Source: Stercorarius parasiticus
Taxonomy: Eukaryota > Chordata > Aves > Charadriiformes > Stercorariidae
Length of the DNA stretch: 64,000 nt
Assembly (NCBI GenBank): GCA_013396915.1
Contig: VWZL01003478.1
Location: 186,001-250,000, forward strand
Reading direction: 5' to 3'
The notes under the pieces are model-generated. The model worked only from the letters and a program-made list of their open reading frames with translations. It made no database searches and had not been told where the DNA came from. A program made the position numbers and the translations under genes. Of this stretch, positions 1 to 12,924 are shown in pieces. Every line of letters begins with the position of its first letter. Within the stretch, counting starts at the first letter, position 1.

Positions 1-3000
1 GGAAATGAGAAAACAGAAAATAGCTATCGGTTGTGCAAGATGTACTGGACATTTAGCACTCTCTATTAAAAAGCTGCATCTATCTGCAATGTTTTCTTGG
101 TCACCATGGCCACAGTCTTTGAGCACACTCGTGTCAGGCAGGTATTTACTGCAATACTGATTTCAGGGATAGGAGTTTGAAACAGAGAGGAAGGGCTCAA
201 AGTCACAGCCAAGTTACAAGAGTGCATCACCTTACCATGTTACAGATGAACCATGGTAATGAGCCACAGTCCACCACCAGCCCTCCGCAAATATGAGTAA
301 AACACAACTTCAGCCACCTCCCCAGAGGATTAAGAGACCACAGACAGGGTACACTGAGTCATTTGCTGGCTCTTGGCTGACAGGTGAGCTGGACATGCTA
401 CAGCAGCTAAACTTGTGTTTCTGGGTGAAAATAATCCATCTGCAATTACCTACATCATGTGCATGAATGTGATAAAGTGAACATGGCTCTCCCCAGCTCT
501 TGCTGGTGTGCTGTTGGACAAAACCACTCTCCTCCTTTGTTCTGTGTCTTTTTTTACTGAGCATTGGACCTCTTCACATTTGCAATTGTACCGACCTGTT
601 CAAAAGCAGCAGCACCCCTCTGCTTCCTTTCCCAGCTGACTATAACATCAGGACAGCAGTGGCGAGGCAGTTTGCCTGGTACTTTTGGAAATTATTTCTA
701 CTTTCTGACTCAATGGCACCAACCTGAGCCAGCCATAGACAGAAATAATACTGTGAAAACGTGATGGTGAGAGCTGTGCCACATGGCCAGGCAGGAGCCA
801 TCCTCTGTGACACCAGCATGCCCACCAAGCTCTGTGTGGGACAGCAACAACCTCCTAGGCTGAGCCTTCACATCAGCGGTTGTTGCATGGCCACCCTTTC
901 CAATGCAAGTAGATATTCCTGTCATCTTTAGGTTCAAACTTCAAGCCCTCCAAAAGTAGCCTCAATCAGGCAACTTACATTTCCCCATCTGAACTGTGGT
1001 TCGTGTCCTTCTACAAATCTACCCAAGCAGACTTTTTGGAGCTCAGCACAAGGTTGTTCCCAGGGTTCTCTTGTTTCACAGAAACTGAGGTGTTCAAGGA
1101 CTTCTTGGACTTGAGACTTTGGTACTTCCCAAAGATGACTTGCCAGTGAAGAGGGTAGGAACAAGGAAATGCAGGAAGACTTTCTGCAAAAGGACTTTCT
1201 GACCTTGATGCCACAAGTCCCAAATACATAGCAGAAGTCATGCAGTTGGGCAAGGAGCAGAGACCAGAGCAGCCCTATAGCCAGAAGGCCACAAGAGCTC
1301 TGTTTGGGTTTGGATTGATGGAGAGAAGGCAGGGAGACTTACAGGCATAGCTGGTTTGGGCACAAATCTCCATCTTTAGACCATTCCTACTTACTAGTGT
1401 TAACATAGCATAATGTGGCAAATATCAGCAGTCCTGTACCAACATCGCAAAATGCCTCTTCATGACAGATCACAACAGCTGACATGAATATGAGAAGTCC
1501 AGAAAAAATAAAAAAGTAAAGGAAAGTGGAAAGAAATGGTGCCATGGGTGTTTCACACTGCTAATGATGCAAATTTTGTTAGAGTAGGGCATGACCGGCA
1601 AACCCACAGCTCCTGCAGGGACTGTCACGCTGACAGGAGCTTGCATGCTGGCTGCAGGGTGTACGCCAAGGGGGCTGCCAACAGCGGGGCTGAGAAGCAC
1701 AGGCAGAGCCAAGGAGCTCAGGCACAAATGAGGCCAATTACAAATGAGGGAGAAAGCATTTAGACAGTTGGTGGTGTCCATCTGGTGCATAGTGACTAAC
1801 CTGGCAGCCCTTTGGCCAGTCATCTTGACAGCCTGCACTTCCAACTGCCCTGATCTAGTGGTAGTTGTAATGCAGCCGATGCCGTTCCAGAATATTGTTG
1901 CTGCTCTCATTTTCTATGCCTTATTTCAAATAAGGCCTCTCTGGTTTAATTTCATTTTTAATCTGCCCATTCCAAAGCATTGGGACAACTTTCCTACTTT
2001 TGAGCTGTCTTTGGCAGACTAATGTGGTTACCCTTTAAGCCTTGAGTCAGTTTGTCTATTCAAACCACTGGAACTACATACACACCTACAGTTTAATGCC
2101 TGTTTATCTCTCTTGTTTAAATTGAAGGCTTTGACTAATGCTCTGTGATCTATTGCCCTGTTACTTCAACCATAAACATCTATAGACACAGTCCCTTTAA
2201 ACAATAAAGCTGGAAAAGTGTTCATACACCAATTAGCATGGAAATCACAGGAGACAAACTTTCAGAAGTACCTTCATCCCAATTTCAAGAGCACCTCTGT
2301 CACTTTTAAACTTTTTTGTAAATCCCTGAAGGTGCCTACTTACATCTTTTGTAACTTAAAACCTGGTCAGTAATTTCATAAGTTCACATGCCCTGAGGGT
2401 GTACACACTTACCTGCATGAAGTCACCTGGGAAATGGGACATAACCTTCTCAATAATATGGGCATCTGTGAAGCCTTTGCCCTTGGTCTCATGTTGTTGT
2501 GAAATTTTAGACAAAGCAAATGAAAATGTTCTGTCAGTGCTGTAAACCCAAGCAGATTTTCACAATGGACTTACATTTATGATTGCCCATTCTTACAAGA
2601 ACTTCTTTTACTTGAATGCCTTGTTCAAATACCAACATAAAAAAAAATAGCAGACACAGGAAGGAGATGAAGGGGGTCAATTGTACACGTAAAACCAAGA
2701 AAGTTCACAGGTTTGCCAAGACTCAGATGAGGTTTTCTCCAGGTCAGGATCCTTGAGCACTAAGATCACTGTCCAAATAAACCATTTAGACTTTAGGAAA
2801 CTCCTGCAAAATTCTAGCCTCTTTTCTCTAGTTACACGGCAGGCCAGAGATGTGACATGGACCAGCTGCCTTTGCTAACCCATCCTTCACAACCACCATT
2901 CCAGGTGTAGAGATTGGCACAGGTGAGGAGACCCCTGGGAGGATGTTTTGCATGGTCATGGGATCCACTGAAACCACAGAAGGTGAACCAGCTTCTCACA

Positions 3001-6000
3001 ACCAGCCAGCCCCTCCCCAGCAACCTGTCAGGCTATGCTTGGCTTTCCTCAGCTTGCTCAGAAAGAATAATGAACTGAGTGCAAAGTAATTATTAGAAAG
3101 TAGTGCGTTAACACATGCTATATGGCTTTGAAGTTCTCCTCTATATTTACCCTCAAAAATGCAGTCCCTTGACACCTCTCTGCTATGTCCCATGGCCAGC
3201 TGCAGGCCAACCATCAAAATGTAGATCCTGGCATGCTTTTAAAGGTTCTCTTAAAAAGGAAAATAATCCCTTTTCTAACTCACCCTGGGCTGCATGTGCT
3301 CTACTGGCTGGTTTTTGCTCCCCTGAATCAGCCCAGATGTCTGCTTTATCCCGACTTAGAAGCTCTGTGGTTCTTGGGAAGTCCAGGGGTCAAGAATTTC
3401 ACCCGTCCCAGACCCACGCAGGCAGGAAGCCATCAGCTGACTCCTACCACAAACAGGCAGTGCAAAGTCAAGACAAACTTTGCAGCTTCCCACAACTAAA
3501 ACCATGCATCGTTCCAACTTTCCATGAGGCAGTAAAGGGGACTTGCAATCCATCATGGAAAATAAAAAGGAGGGCATTATCATGTTATTAAACACACTCT
3601 CCTTTTCTTTAACTCCCACTCTAACACCATAAGGGATCAGAGAGCAATGACTCAGGTGTGGCTGATGTTAGGTAATATGGAGAAAACAGCCGGAAAAGTA
3701 AGCCCCGAGCAATCTCAGAGCAATTTTTCCCACTCATTTCTTCATTCACACAGCTGTGTAGCTGGCTCTGTTCACCAGTACAGCTCAGAAACACCACCAC
3801 ACTTCCAGGGATGTCTATTCAGACTTACAGATGCTGTCTGTAAGCACAAATTCAGTCTCACAATTTCTCCACAGCACAGGAAGTTGTCCTACACCATAGA
3901 TGAAAACCAAAGATGTGTTCATGATTACCAGAGCAGGTGGAGGCAGTCTAGGAACTGGTTTGCTGTGATTTCCAGTTGAGACTGGAGCCTGAGGACTGCA
4001 GCACCCAGCTCTTCCTGGTCCTTACCACTGCAGGTAGAAACCTATGAGATGCATATAATGAAAGAAAAATGTAATTCTGAAATTCAGAGAATTAAAAAAT
4101 GAGACATGGGCATTGTCCCTGGGTGGCCTGGATGGTTATAGCTCCTCTGGTCCTCTAATGGTCTGATGGGGTTAGGCCATTGTAGATGACCTCCTGTACT
4201 CCTGGCAAGAGAAAACCAGGCTCTGGATGGCTGAGATAAAACTAGAGCAGTCCATTTCCAGAGTACAGCCAGTAATTCCTCAGCTTTCTACAGCTCTCAA
4301 TGAATTCCAGGATGCTGTGGACTTGCTGCTTCCACCCACCCACCTTCTGCTTCTCCTGGGGTGGTAAGCAATTTTCTTGAGCTAGAATTCATTCATCATT
4401 TTATGGCATGGTTTCATTCTTGTCTGGCTAAGCACAGCCAGCAAGAAAAGGCACTTTGCTTTGCTCACCAAGATGCAATTACCGCCCCAGCCCCACCTTC
4501 CCTGCACTTGTATGCCAGAAATTTGTGCTGGGAGTCTGTGAAAGGAACGCCACAAAGCTCTCCATGTGCCCAAGAGGACCGGAGGCCTCCCCAAAAACCC
4601 TTGCCAGCAGTAGCAGCACCACCCACCAGCCCAGTGGACACTCAGAGAAAATGACAAGAACAATACCAGGAAATCTCTAAGGGTGGAAACAACAAACTGA
4701 GCACAACCCACGTTTCTGGGGGCTTCCTGATTGGCTTGATTTGCCTCGGCAGGAGCACTTTGGATAACCTTGGAGTTATCCCACCAGGGCAAAACCTCTC
4801 CCCAGTGAAGCCATGTTTGTTCCAGTGTTTTCTGGGGCATGGGGATGCTTGCTACCAAGCATAAATAAATAAACGAACAAAACACAAAAGCTCTAAGGTA
4901 GATCAGACAGATGAAGTGGGATCAGGACACTGCCATTGCTGTGCTCAAGGCAGCAGCAGCTTGGTGCATCCCTTGTCACTCCCAGTGGAGAGTCTGTCCG
5001 TTCCCACGGGACACGTTCCTGGCCTCACATCAGCCTTCACCCTAGAAAAATGGACTGTGAGTTCCTGTAAGTGAATGACAGTAGAGAACATATTCACAAA
5101 GCTCAAATCCAAGAAACTGTTTGCATCAAGAAACAAACAAAAACAAGTTACAGCTCCTACTGGGTGTTCCCCTTCCTGCCCCGCTGCTTTGCTTCTGTCC
5201 CTGCCGTCCAAGTCGCTCTTGGCAAGCAGTGCAGGGGAAAGCATTTGTGCATTTGTGAGGCGCATGTAATATTGGGAATCTTTAAAGGGACCTAATAAAG
5301 CTGAGTGCCTGAGGCATGCTGAGTGTCAGCTGCACATACCCATCCAACTCCATTGTTAAGGGCTTCTGAGGGCACTTACAGGTTCAGGCACTCTGACTAA
5401 AGCACAACACAAAAGGCAAGGAAATATTTGTTAAAAAAGGTTTGAGGGAGGCAGATAGAATCTCTGCAGCTTTCCATGGTAGTAAGTGGCTTTAACAGCC
5501 ACATCACAGCAGGATGAAGGGAAGGTGTCATCACACCAATTATAGTACTTTTGTTTGGGTTTTCACATTTTCAGGGTAACAGCCTGAATTCTCTGGGGCT
5601 CAATTTTCATTTTTAGTATTATTCTCAGACTATATTCTATCAGTCACATGGGGTACCTTGGATCGGAGTGCTGGATGCTGGGCAGAACTTACCTCTTATG
5701 CCAACAAGTACGCTTGTAAGCACCATGTTCCTTGAAACAGCATATTTTATGCCACCACTGCAGAAAGCAAATAGATAATGCCTTGTTTGCACCACAAATC
5801 CATTATAAAGTCCATGCAGTCATTAGCAGCAAATGTGAGTCAAATCAAACCAAAATCATAGAAACCTCACATGTACGGTGAGTATCTAATAATATCAGCT
5901 AACAGATCTACCAGGGATAGTGCTCTGCCTCAGCAGAGGAGGAAAACTCAGCTGGAGTCTGGTGTGAAAATAACCTGTGCAGGAACTGAAAGAAGACAAG

Positions 6001-7424
6001 AAATACCAATGAGGGGGGAAAAAAAGAAAAAAAAAAAAGTAGCCCATATCAGGAAAAAGCTTGTCTTTCACTCAATGTGCACACACCTACATATAGATGT
6101 AATAGGGCAGATCCACAAATCGGAGCATTTTCAGGTGTGCTCTCAGGTATTCCTGATTAGGCTTGGACTGTAATATAGCTAACATATGTATTGACAACTA
6201 GTATATAATTTCCTTAAACAACATTTAGTCTTCTCATTGAGTTGAATAGGCATTACAGTGTGCTGATAATACTGTGCTTTTTTGGTGCTGGTGTTTAGCC
6301 AGACACCTTGTGTGAACAGTAAAACCAGGAATATTACAGTGTAGCTCAGTGCATTATTTCAAATAATTTCTTCAGAAGAAATACAACCCTTGCAGTTGTA
6401 TTTCTGCACCCAGAGTGAAACTCTGGTGCACATCTTCAAGGCAATAAAGAACTTCTGCATCTTATCAACACAGCCAGAAAATTAGAATTGTCCGTGACTT
6501 TTTTTTTCACAGCTCTACTATTTATCTTAACAAAGATCCTGAGTTTGCTAAGAGCCATATGGAGCTCCAAAGAAATAAACAAATACTGATGTAACAACTG
6601 CTAGGTTGTACTAGCTTCCATTCCAGGCAATCTAAGTAATAGGTACATCAGAGGAAGAATAATATTTACATCAAAAATATTTATATCCTTGAGGTTGGAA
6701 AAAAAAAATAAAAATCTTTGGCCCAAAACAAGTGGAAAGAATTGTCACTACACGCTGAGCAAGAGAGGAAAAATACAGTTCAGAAAAAAAATTAGAAGGG
6801 AAAAACCAGCAGCACACACTCTGCTGTATGTAGACTGGCTACAGAGAAAGTCTTTTCGTTAGGTCAGTTGCTAGCTCTGTAAAATGGCAGACCTTCTGCC
6901 AGACTTTCTTTCTCCTCAGAAAGTTTGAGCGCATATGTGTCTTTGCTGGTATTTGTATGGCACTGTCAAAAGTGCTTTTCTGAGCATCCCCATGGAAGGG
7001 CTGAGTAGTGCACATCCCACCTCACTGCTTCCTTCACCCTGGGTAGGCAGAGCTGCAGATCAGCACTGCACAGGCTTATGGTCCTTCCTTTATCATCCCT
7101 CTGCATTCACTCTTCTCTGAGGAAAAGAGACGCAGACACAGCTCAGGGAAAGATATAGGAGAAAAAATATTACCAAGTGTCTCCAAAACCCATGAACTCT
7201 TTTCACTCATGAAGAAAATTCTTTTCACTCAGGCCCTTTTAGGTGAAAGTTCTACACACAAACTGAAAATTGCATTGGGCTAACAAGAGGTCCATTGCTG
7301 GTAGCACGGTCAGGCATCTCTCAACATCAACGGCAGCATTCATGCAGCCTGATTCATCATTTCCCAATGGTTATGACAAGCAGAAATGCGCCAGAAAGTG
7401 AGTGATAATTTTTAGGGAATTGCT

Positions 7425-7540
7425 TATATACACACACATATATATATGTATGTATGTATGAATGTATGTATATAAAATATATACATATAATACACATAAA
7501 ACATACTATATGTTGTGTCTTATATATAATAATATATAAT
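7425..7540. repeat. TA/TG/CA-rich microsatellite
   Basis: A run of alternating purine-pyrimidine steps: TATA, then CACACA, then TATG units repeated several times, then further TATA and ATAT blocks. It is imperfect, as expected for an old microsatellite. Confidence 0.85.
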
Positions 7541-7833
7541 GAGTCAGATATAACACTGTACAGTGTGAGCACACATTAACTCCCTCCTTTGAAATGTGGC
7601 TGTTCCCATCAGCTGCAGCTGATGTTTAGATTTTCTGCTTTCTATAATGTTTATAGAACACCCACTTCACCCTAGAAACTGGAAAGGGTCTTGGTCCCCC
7701 GTAAAGCATGATCCCCTGTGCTCTGAAGACCTCTTTACTGAAAAGCACAACCTTTAGTGACAGCAAAAAGAGAGCCAGCCTGCAGACACGGATGTTTGTT
7801 GAACAGTCAAAAGTGAATGCCCTCATCTTACGT

Positions 7834-8130
7834 AAGGGAGAGAGGAGAAGAAGAGAAAGGACAATGAGGAGACAGTACATATGGGGATGATGTTTAAAGA
7901 GGAAAGGAAGTGACGTGATTGGAGTAGTAGTGAATGGAGACTGGCACAGGGAGGCGTAGTGGCTAGGAGGTTTCAGAAGGACAGGCACGGGACACGGGAG
8001 AAGGTGATGAAGGGACGGGATCCACCAGGAACTGCAGCACATGAGTGAGAGAGGACGCAGCAAGTAGCAGGAAGAGGAGGTAGAAGAGGAAAGAGAGCAG
8101 GTGGAGGAAAAAGAAAGGAAAAGGAGATGG
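7834..8130 (+). repeat. Purine-rich (GA/AGG) strand-asymmetric tract
   Basis: The + strand is strongly enriched in A and G, with many GAGGAGA, GAAGAGGA and AAAGGAAAAG words. It is densest at about 7834-7880 and 8041-8130. It is not a simple tandem repeat. Such tracts can form triplex DNA or act as GA-rich splicing enhancers, but neither role can be shown here. Confidence 0.6.
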
Positions 8131-11100
8131 ACAAGGCTGGTTTAGAACATGTTTCCCTGTCCTCTGGTCTTCTGCACTGTATCAGCAGAAAACAGTACTA
8201 GCATGCTGGGGCTGAGGAGCTAGCTTAGATCAAGGGAACCAGAGGTCTCTGGTTACCTGAAACTGAGAGCAAGTCACAGCAACACTTGTCTCTGGTCCAA
8301 GCAGGCAGCTGTGGTTGAATAACAAGGCTGGAGGGATGGCAGATGCTGGAAGAAGCAGAGCAAAGGAGTCAGGACTGAGCAGCTCCAGAGAGCAAAGCTG
8401 GGTTCAGCAAGTTGGGAAAACCTGTCATGCTTCTAAGGCACCATCCAATGTTGCTCTTGATCCCCATGTTCCACAGAAATAACTGCAATCAGTTCACTTG
8501 CTGCCTGAGCATGTCCTGTGGGCACAAGAGCGCTCCACTGCTAAGGAGCAGACAAGCATCAACAAGTCCCCAAACACTACTGTGGGTCACCACCAGAGCT
8601 GACGTCCTGACATCCTGGAGCTCTGCCAGGTGCTGCTCTTGTGCTGTCCCCTCTACCTTTGCCCTTCATGGCCCATGGGTGACCAAGAGGAACCAGAGCA
8701 CTCATCTTTGCAAGACTCGCTGAGCAAGACCCTCATCAGGTCCTTGGGAAGAGCAGACGGGAGCACAGAGACCACCTCCCCAGGTCTTGCGGTCCAAGGG
8801 CGGGAGGCCAGAGCAGATGGTTGAGGAAAAGGCTGCAGTGACCTGAGGTAGGCAGAAGACAACGTGCTCACTCCGGCCCTAGCTAACGGCGCTGCCTTTA
8901 AGCCCAGCCTCCCATACGTTCTGCTTTTCAGTGCAGCACTGCTTCCACTCCAAGGCTGCAGAAGTTTATTGCATTTCTGCTGCAGCCCTTCCAGAAGCAG
9001 CTGTAATTTTCTATAAGGGTGGAAAATGAAGAGCTGGTGTCTGTCTGCAGTTTCTGCTGTGGATAGCCACTTAACCTGGAGGTTACAGGGCCCACCTTGC
9101 AGCATCTGGCTGCTAGGGTATCCTCGTGGCCATTCTGCCACAACCTGAGGGGTGTAAATCTGGTGTCATGCTCTGCCCTGAGCTCCCCATGACCCTGAGC
9201 AGCTCGTCTCTCAGCTGACATTATAAATCAGGGACAAAGGTGTATTCCCAGTCTGTACATGGGAAGCTGAAATCTCTTCAGGGCAAATACTTTTGGTAAT
9301 TTTTTATTTTTTTTTACTTCCCTTCATTTAAAAAGAAGGTGGAGATAAAACTCACACCCTTTTCCAGGCTTCCTGCCTTCCCTGTAAATGCTGCTAGGTA
9401 ACTGACTGTGTGTCTCCAGTAAACCAGTATGTCTATAGGAATTGCACAAAAACATCCTCCTTCCTTGGCAGCTGGCAGTATGGTTGCTGCATAAGGTCAC
9501 GCGTTCATTTTGATCGTACATCTGCGCTAACCTTGGGTAACGCTGCAGTAGCCAGTGCTGCTGTATTATAGAAGAACAAGCACTTAACAGTCATCCCCCT
9601 ATTGCTCTCCCTCTATTTCTTGGATCTCTCTCAAGATATAAATAACACAGTCCACTGTACAGCTGAACTGCTGGCATCTGTTGCTAAACCTAAATGAATT
9701 TTCATGTGCATATCTGCAATGTGCCAGCAAACTGTTTTTCACAGGGCTAGCCGCACCTGCGTTGCTTTTCTAGTCTCTGGGTGTGTGCTGCCCTGTCTGG
9801 GGACTTTGTGCTGGGGAGAACTACACGTGCAACCCTCCTTCGCCTGGGCCACAGCTTGCAACACATGCCCTCCAACCCCAGGTCCCACCACAATCATTGT
9901 GAGCTCTCTGGAGCCTATTCCCTGTACTCAAAGTGCCCAGCCAGTCCCCTGGAGAACACCTCAATGGTAGGAACAAAGCGCAGCATGGGAGGGGGAGAGG
10001 ATTTCATGACACGTTTGTCCCTTGTACTCTTGTGTGTCCATAGGCATTGCAGGGACAGCTTTCCTGGTGCTTGTCCTGCCATGTTTATTTAAAGCCGTGG
10101 GAAAGCGACCAAGTTTCTGCAGGGTTCAGTGTCTTCCCTGAGCCTTTGCACCTTCACTTTCCAATTAATTACAAAGTACAGCACACATGTCCTCTCTCAG
10201 ATGGATATTTTATCTTCCCTGCCTTTCTCCTACCATCCTAGCGGGTACTGAACAATGAACCACAGATGATGCGTCCCTGTACTTGCAGTGTAAGTCCCAT
10301 TCGTTGTCTGATGCGACTCCTGTCTGTCTGGACACAGGGAGCTGTGTGCCTGGTTTTGTGCAGCTCGAGTGTTTTATATCAGTTGTGGCTTTCACTTCAT
10401 TTACTTTATTTTAATGTTTTGGACACTGGACCAGGAGGCTCCAGAAGCAGGAGGCTTGCCCTCTCTCTGAGCTGGGAGGGAAGAAGAAAACGATAGCGAT
10501 GGTGAAGAGGAGAGATAAAATCCATCTTCAGCAGGAGGAGCCATTTTCATTTCACAGGGCTGGGACAAGAAACCAGGACATTTGTGCCATTTGTTTTAAA
10601 CACAGGTCCTCCAAGAGCTAGATGATTCAAAAGCCAGACTCTGCCAGAGCAGGTTAAGCTATCTGGGTCTTTACTTGGCTGGTCAGGGAAATAAAGATCT
10701 GCCACGTCCTTCCTGGAGCCTGGTCAGGAGCACAAATAGGAGCTTTCAGATCAGAACACTTCGGTATAAACAGACAGAAAGAAAATAAGTGGACTTTTTG
10801 CTCTTTCACCTCTTTGGCCATTGACCAGGGGACTGGGTTCAGACCAGGGTTGTTTTTTTTTCTTTTTTCCCCTCCATTCCCCAAAGGAGGGTCAAGTCAT
10901 GTGCTCCTCTGCTGTAAGGGCAAGCATCCAAGGCATAGTGACTGGAAGTCAGTGATCTGCCCTCTTCTGAGGCAGTAGGAAGAGTCTGAGGTTGCAGTCT
11001 CACCCAGGCTGGAGACATCTCCTGGTTGAAGAAGACTGGAAGAAATTGGCGCTGGAAGGCTCACACGTGTAAAAGTCCACAAACATTTGTGGACTGTAAA

Positions 11101-11664
11101 TGCCACGGGGGCAAGAAGTTGTGTGTCCAGTTGATATGGGGAAATGATACTGGAATGAGATAACATGCTTCTAAAATAGACAAAAAGCAAGTCATGAAAA
11201 AGTGATCCCAGCTGGAGGAAGAATCACCCCAGAGACCACTGGAGGTCCCTGTGCTTGGGAGTTTGAACACTGGATCAGGCAAACCACAGACAAAAATTAA
11301 TACACAAAAACACAGTGTTGCTTTGGCAAGGAATAGAACTCAATTGTACAACTGTTGCAATTTCAGGTCAAAGCATTTGTGTCACCTTGACACTAAGTCT
11401 TCTACACCTGGAGCAAGCAGCATTTTACTAACTAACTCCGGGTAATGATTGTTGGGTTTATACCTCATCATGTTTAGCACAAGAAATCCTGTGCCCAGTG
11501 CTTGACTTGCTGGCCTTGATTTGTCTAATTTAGCAGGGATTAACTTGGTCCTAAATGAGGCAGATGCAAAATATCAACGTACAGCTCTCTTGCTGTGTAT
11601 ATGTGTATATACATTTACTTCAAAAAGCAAAGGGAATTATAGAGACTTTTTCTTCTCTTCCCAA

Positions 11665-12924
11665 GTTCATCGTGGATTCACCCAGGGGAAATCATGCTTG
11701 ACCAATCTGATAGCCTTCTATGATGGCATGACTGGATGGATAGATTAGGGGAGAGCAGTGGATGTTGTCTGCCTTGACTTCAGCAAGGCTTTTGACACTG
11801 TCTCCCATAACATCCTCATAGGTAAGCTTAGGAAGTGTGGGTTACATGAGTGGACAGTGAGGTGGGTTGAGAACTGGCCAAAAGGCAGAGCTCAGAGGGT
11901 TGTGATCAGCAGCACAGAGTCTAGTCAGAGGCCTGTAACTCGTGGTGTTCCCCAGGGTTCAGTACTGGGTCCAGTCTTGTTCAACATATTCATCAGTGAC
12001 CTGAATGAGGGGACAGAGCGTACCCTCAGCAAGTTTGCTGATGACACAAAGCTGGGAGGAGTGGCTGACACACCAGAAGGCTGTGCTGCCATTCAGACCT
12101 GGACAGGCTGGAGAGTTGGGCGGAAAGGAACCTAACGAAGTTCAACAAGGGCAAGTGTATGATCCTGCACCGAGGGAGGAATAACCCCATGCACCAGTAC
12201 AGGTTGAGGGCTGACCTGCTGGAGAGCAGCTCTGCAGAGAAGGACCTGGGAGTCTTGGTGGACGACAAGTTGACCATGAGCCAGCAATGTGCCCTTGTGG
12301 CCAAGAAGGCCAGTGGCATCCTGGGATGCATTAAAAAGAGCATGACCATCAGGTTGAGGGAAGTCATCCTCTGCCTCTACTCTGCCCTGGTGAGGCCACA
12401 TCTGGAGTACTGTGTCCAGTTCCGGGCTCCCCAGTTCAAGAAAGACAAGGAACTACTGGAGAGAGATCAGCAGGGGACTACGAAGATGATCAAGGGACTG
12501 GAGCACTTCTCTTATGAGGAAAGACCGAGAGACCTGTGTCTGCTTATCCTGGAGAAGAGAAGACTGAGAGGTGACCTCATTCACACTTAAAAATCTCTAA
12601 AGGGTCAGTGTCAAGAGGATGGTGCCAGACTCTTTTCAGTGGTGCCCAGTGACAGGACAACGGGCAACGGGCACGAGCTGGAACACAGGAAATTGCATCT
12701 GAACATGAGGAAAAACTTCTTTACTTTGAGGGTGACAGAGCACTGGAACAGGCTGCCCAGAGAGGTGGTGGAGTTTCCTCTGAAGATATTAAAAACCTGC
12801 CTGGATGCAATTCTGTGCAACCTGTTCTAGGTGACCCTGCTTTAGCAGGAGGGTTGATCTCCAAAGATGGGTAGATGGTCTCAAGAGGTCTCTTCAAACC
12901 CCTATCATTCTGTGATTCTGTGAT
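11665..12924 (+). mobile_element. CR1 LINE, 5'-truncated, reverse-transcriptase remnant
   Basis: A degraded chicken-repeat-1 (CR1) non-LTR retrotransposon. Reading frames carry the CR1 ORF2 reverse-transcriptase signature: a [11 protein letters not shown] block at about 11775-11810, [14 protein letters not shown] at about 11945-11985, and the catalytic FADD box at 12034-12045. The CR1 C-terminal region ([18 protein letters not shown]) follows at about 12390-12500. The endonuclease half is absent, the usual result of 5' truncation during target-primed reverse transcription. The frame is broken by an in-frame stop at about 11746-11748, a frameshift near 12090 and a stop at 12588-12590. The 3' end is diagnostic: two ATTCTGTG units at 12907-12922. 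The copy is dead and lies in sense orientation in a PALM2 intron. Confidence 0.95.
12907..12924 (+). repeat. CR1 3'-terminal 8-bp repeat
   Basis: Two tandem ATTCTGTG units followed by AT. This is the 3' end signature that CR1 elements carry in place of a poly(A) tail, and it fixes the orientation and 3' boundary of the element. Confidence 0.9.

Larger units (their letters stand above)
1..11664. other. PALM2 intron, upstream part, no gene recognised
   Basis: This stretch is read as intron because the first recognised PALM2 exon, at 19734, starts in mid-codon and needs upstream exons. I looked for the N-terminal paralemmin exons (an Arg/Lys/Glu/Gln-rich coiled coil and an acidic linker) and did not recognise them here. 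Open frames are short, overlap on both strands and resemble no family I know. Visible low-complexity features are an A-rich run near 6019-6040, a TA/TG microsatellite at 7425-7540 and a purine-rich block at about 7834-8130. No CR1 copy was identified in this part. Confidence 0.6.

Noticed and set aside
4090..4230. Segment resembling a CR1 3' end (TAGATGACCTCCTG)
   Set aside because: The match is too short, and neither neighbouring CR1 blocks nor terminal 8-bp repeats are present.
4382..4885. 167-residue open frame on the - strand
   Set aside because: Low-information Trp/Leu/Ser-rich sequence overlapping open frames on the other strand. No similarity to a known protein.
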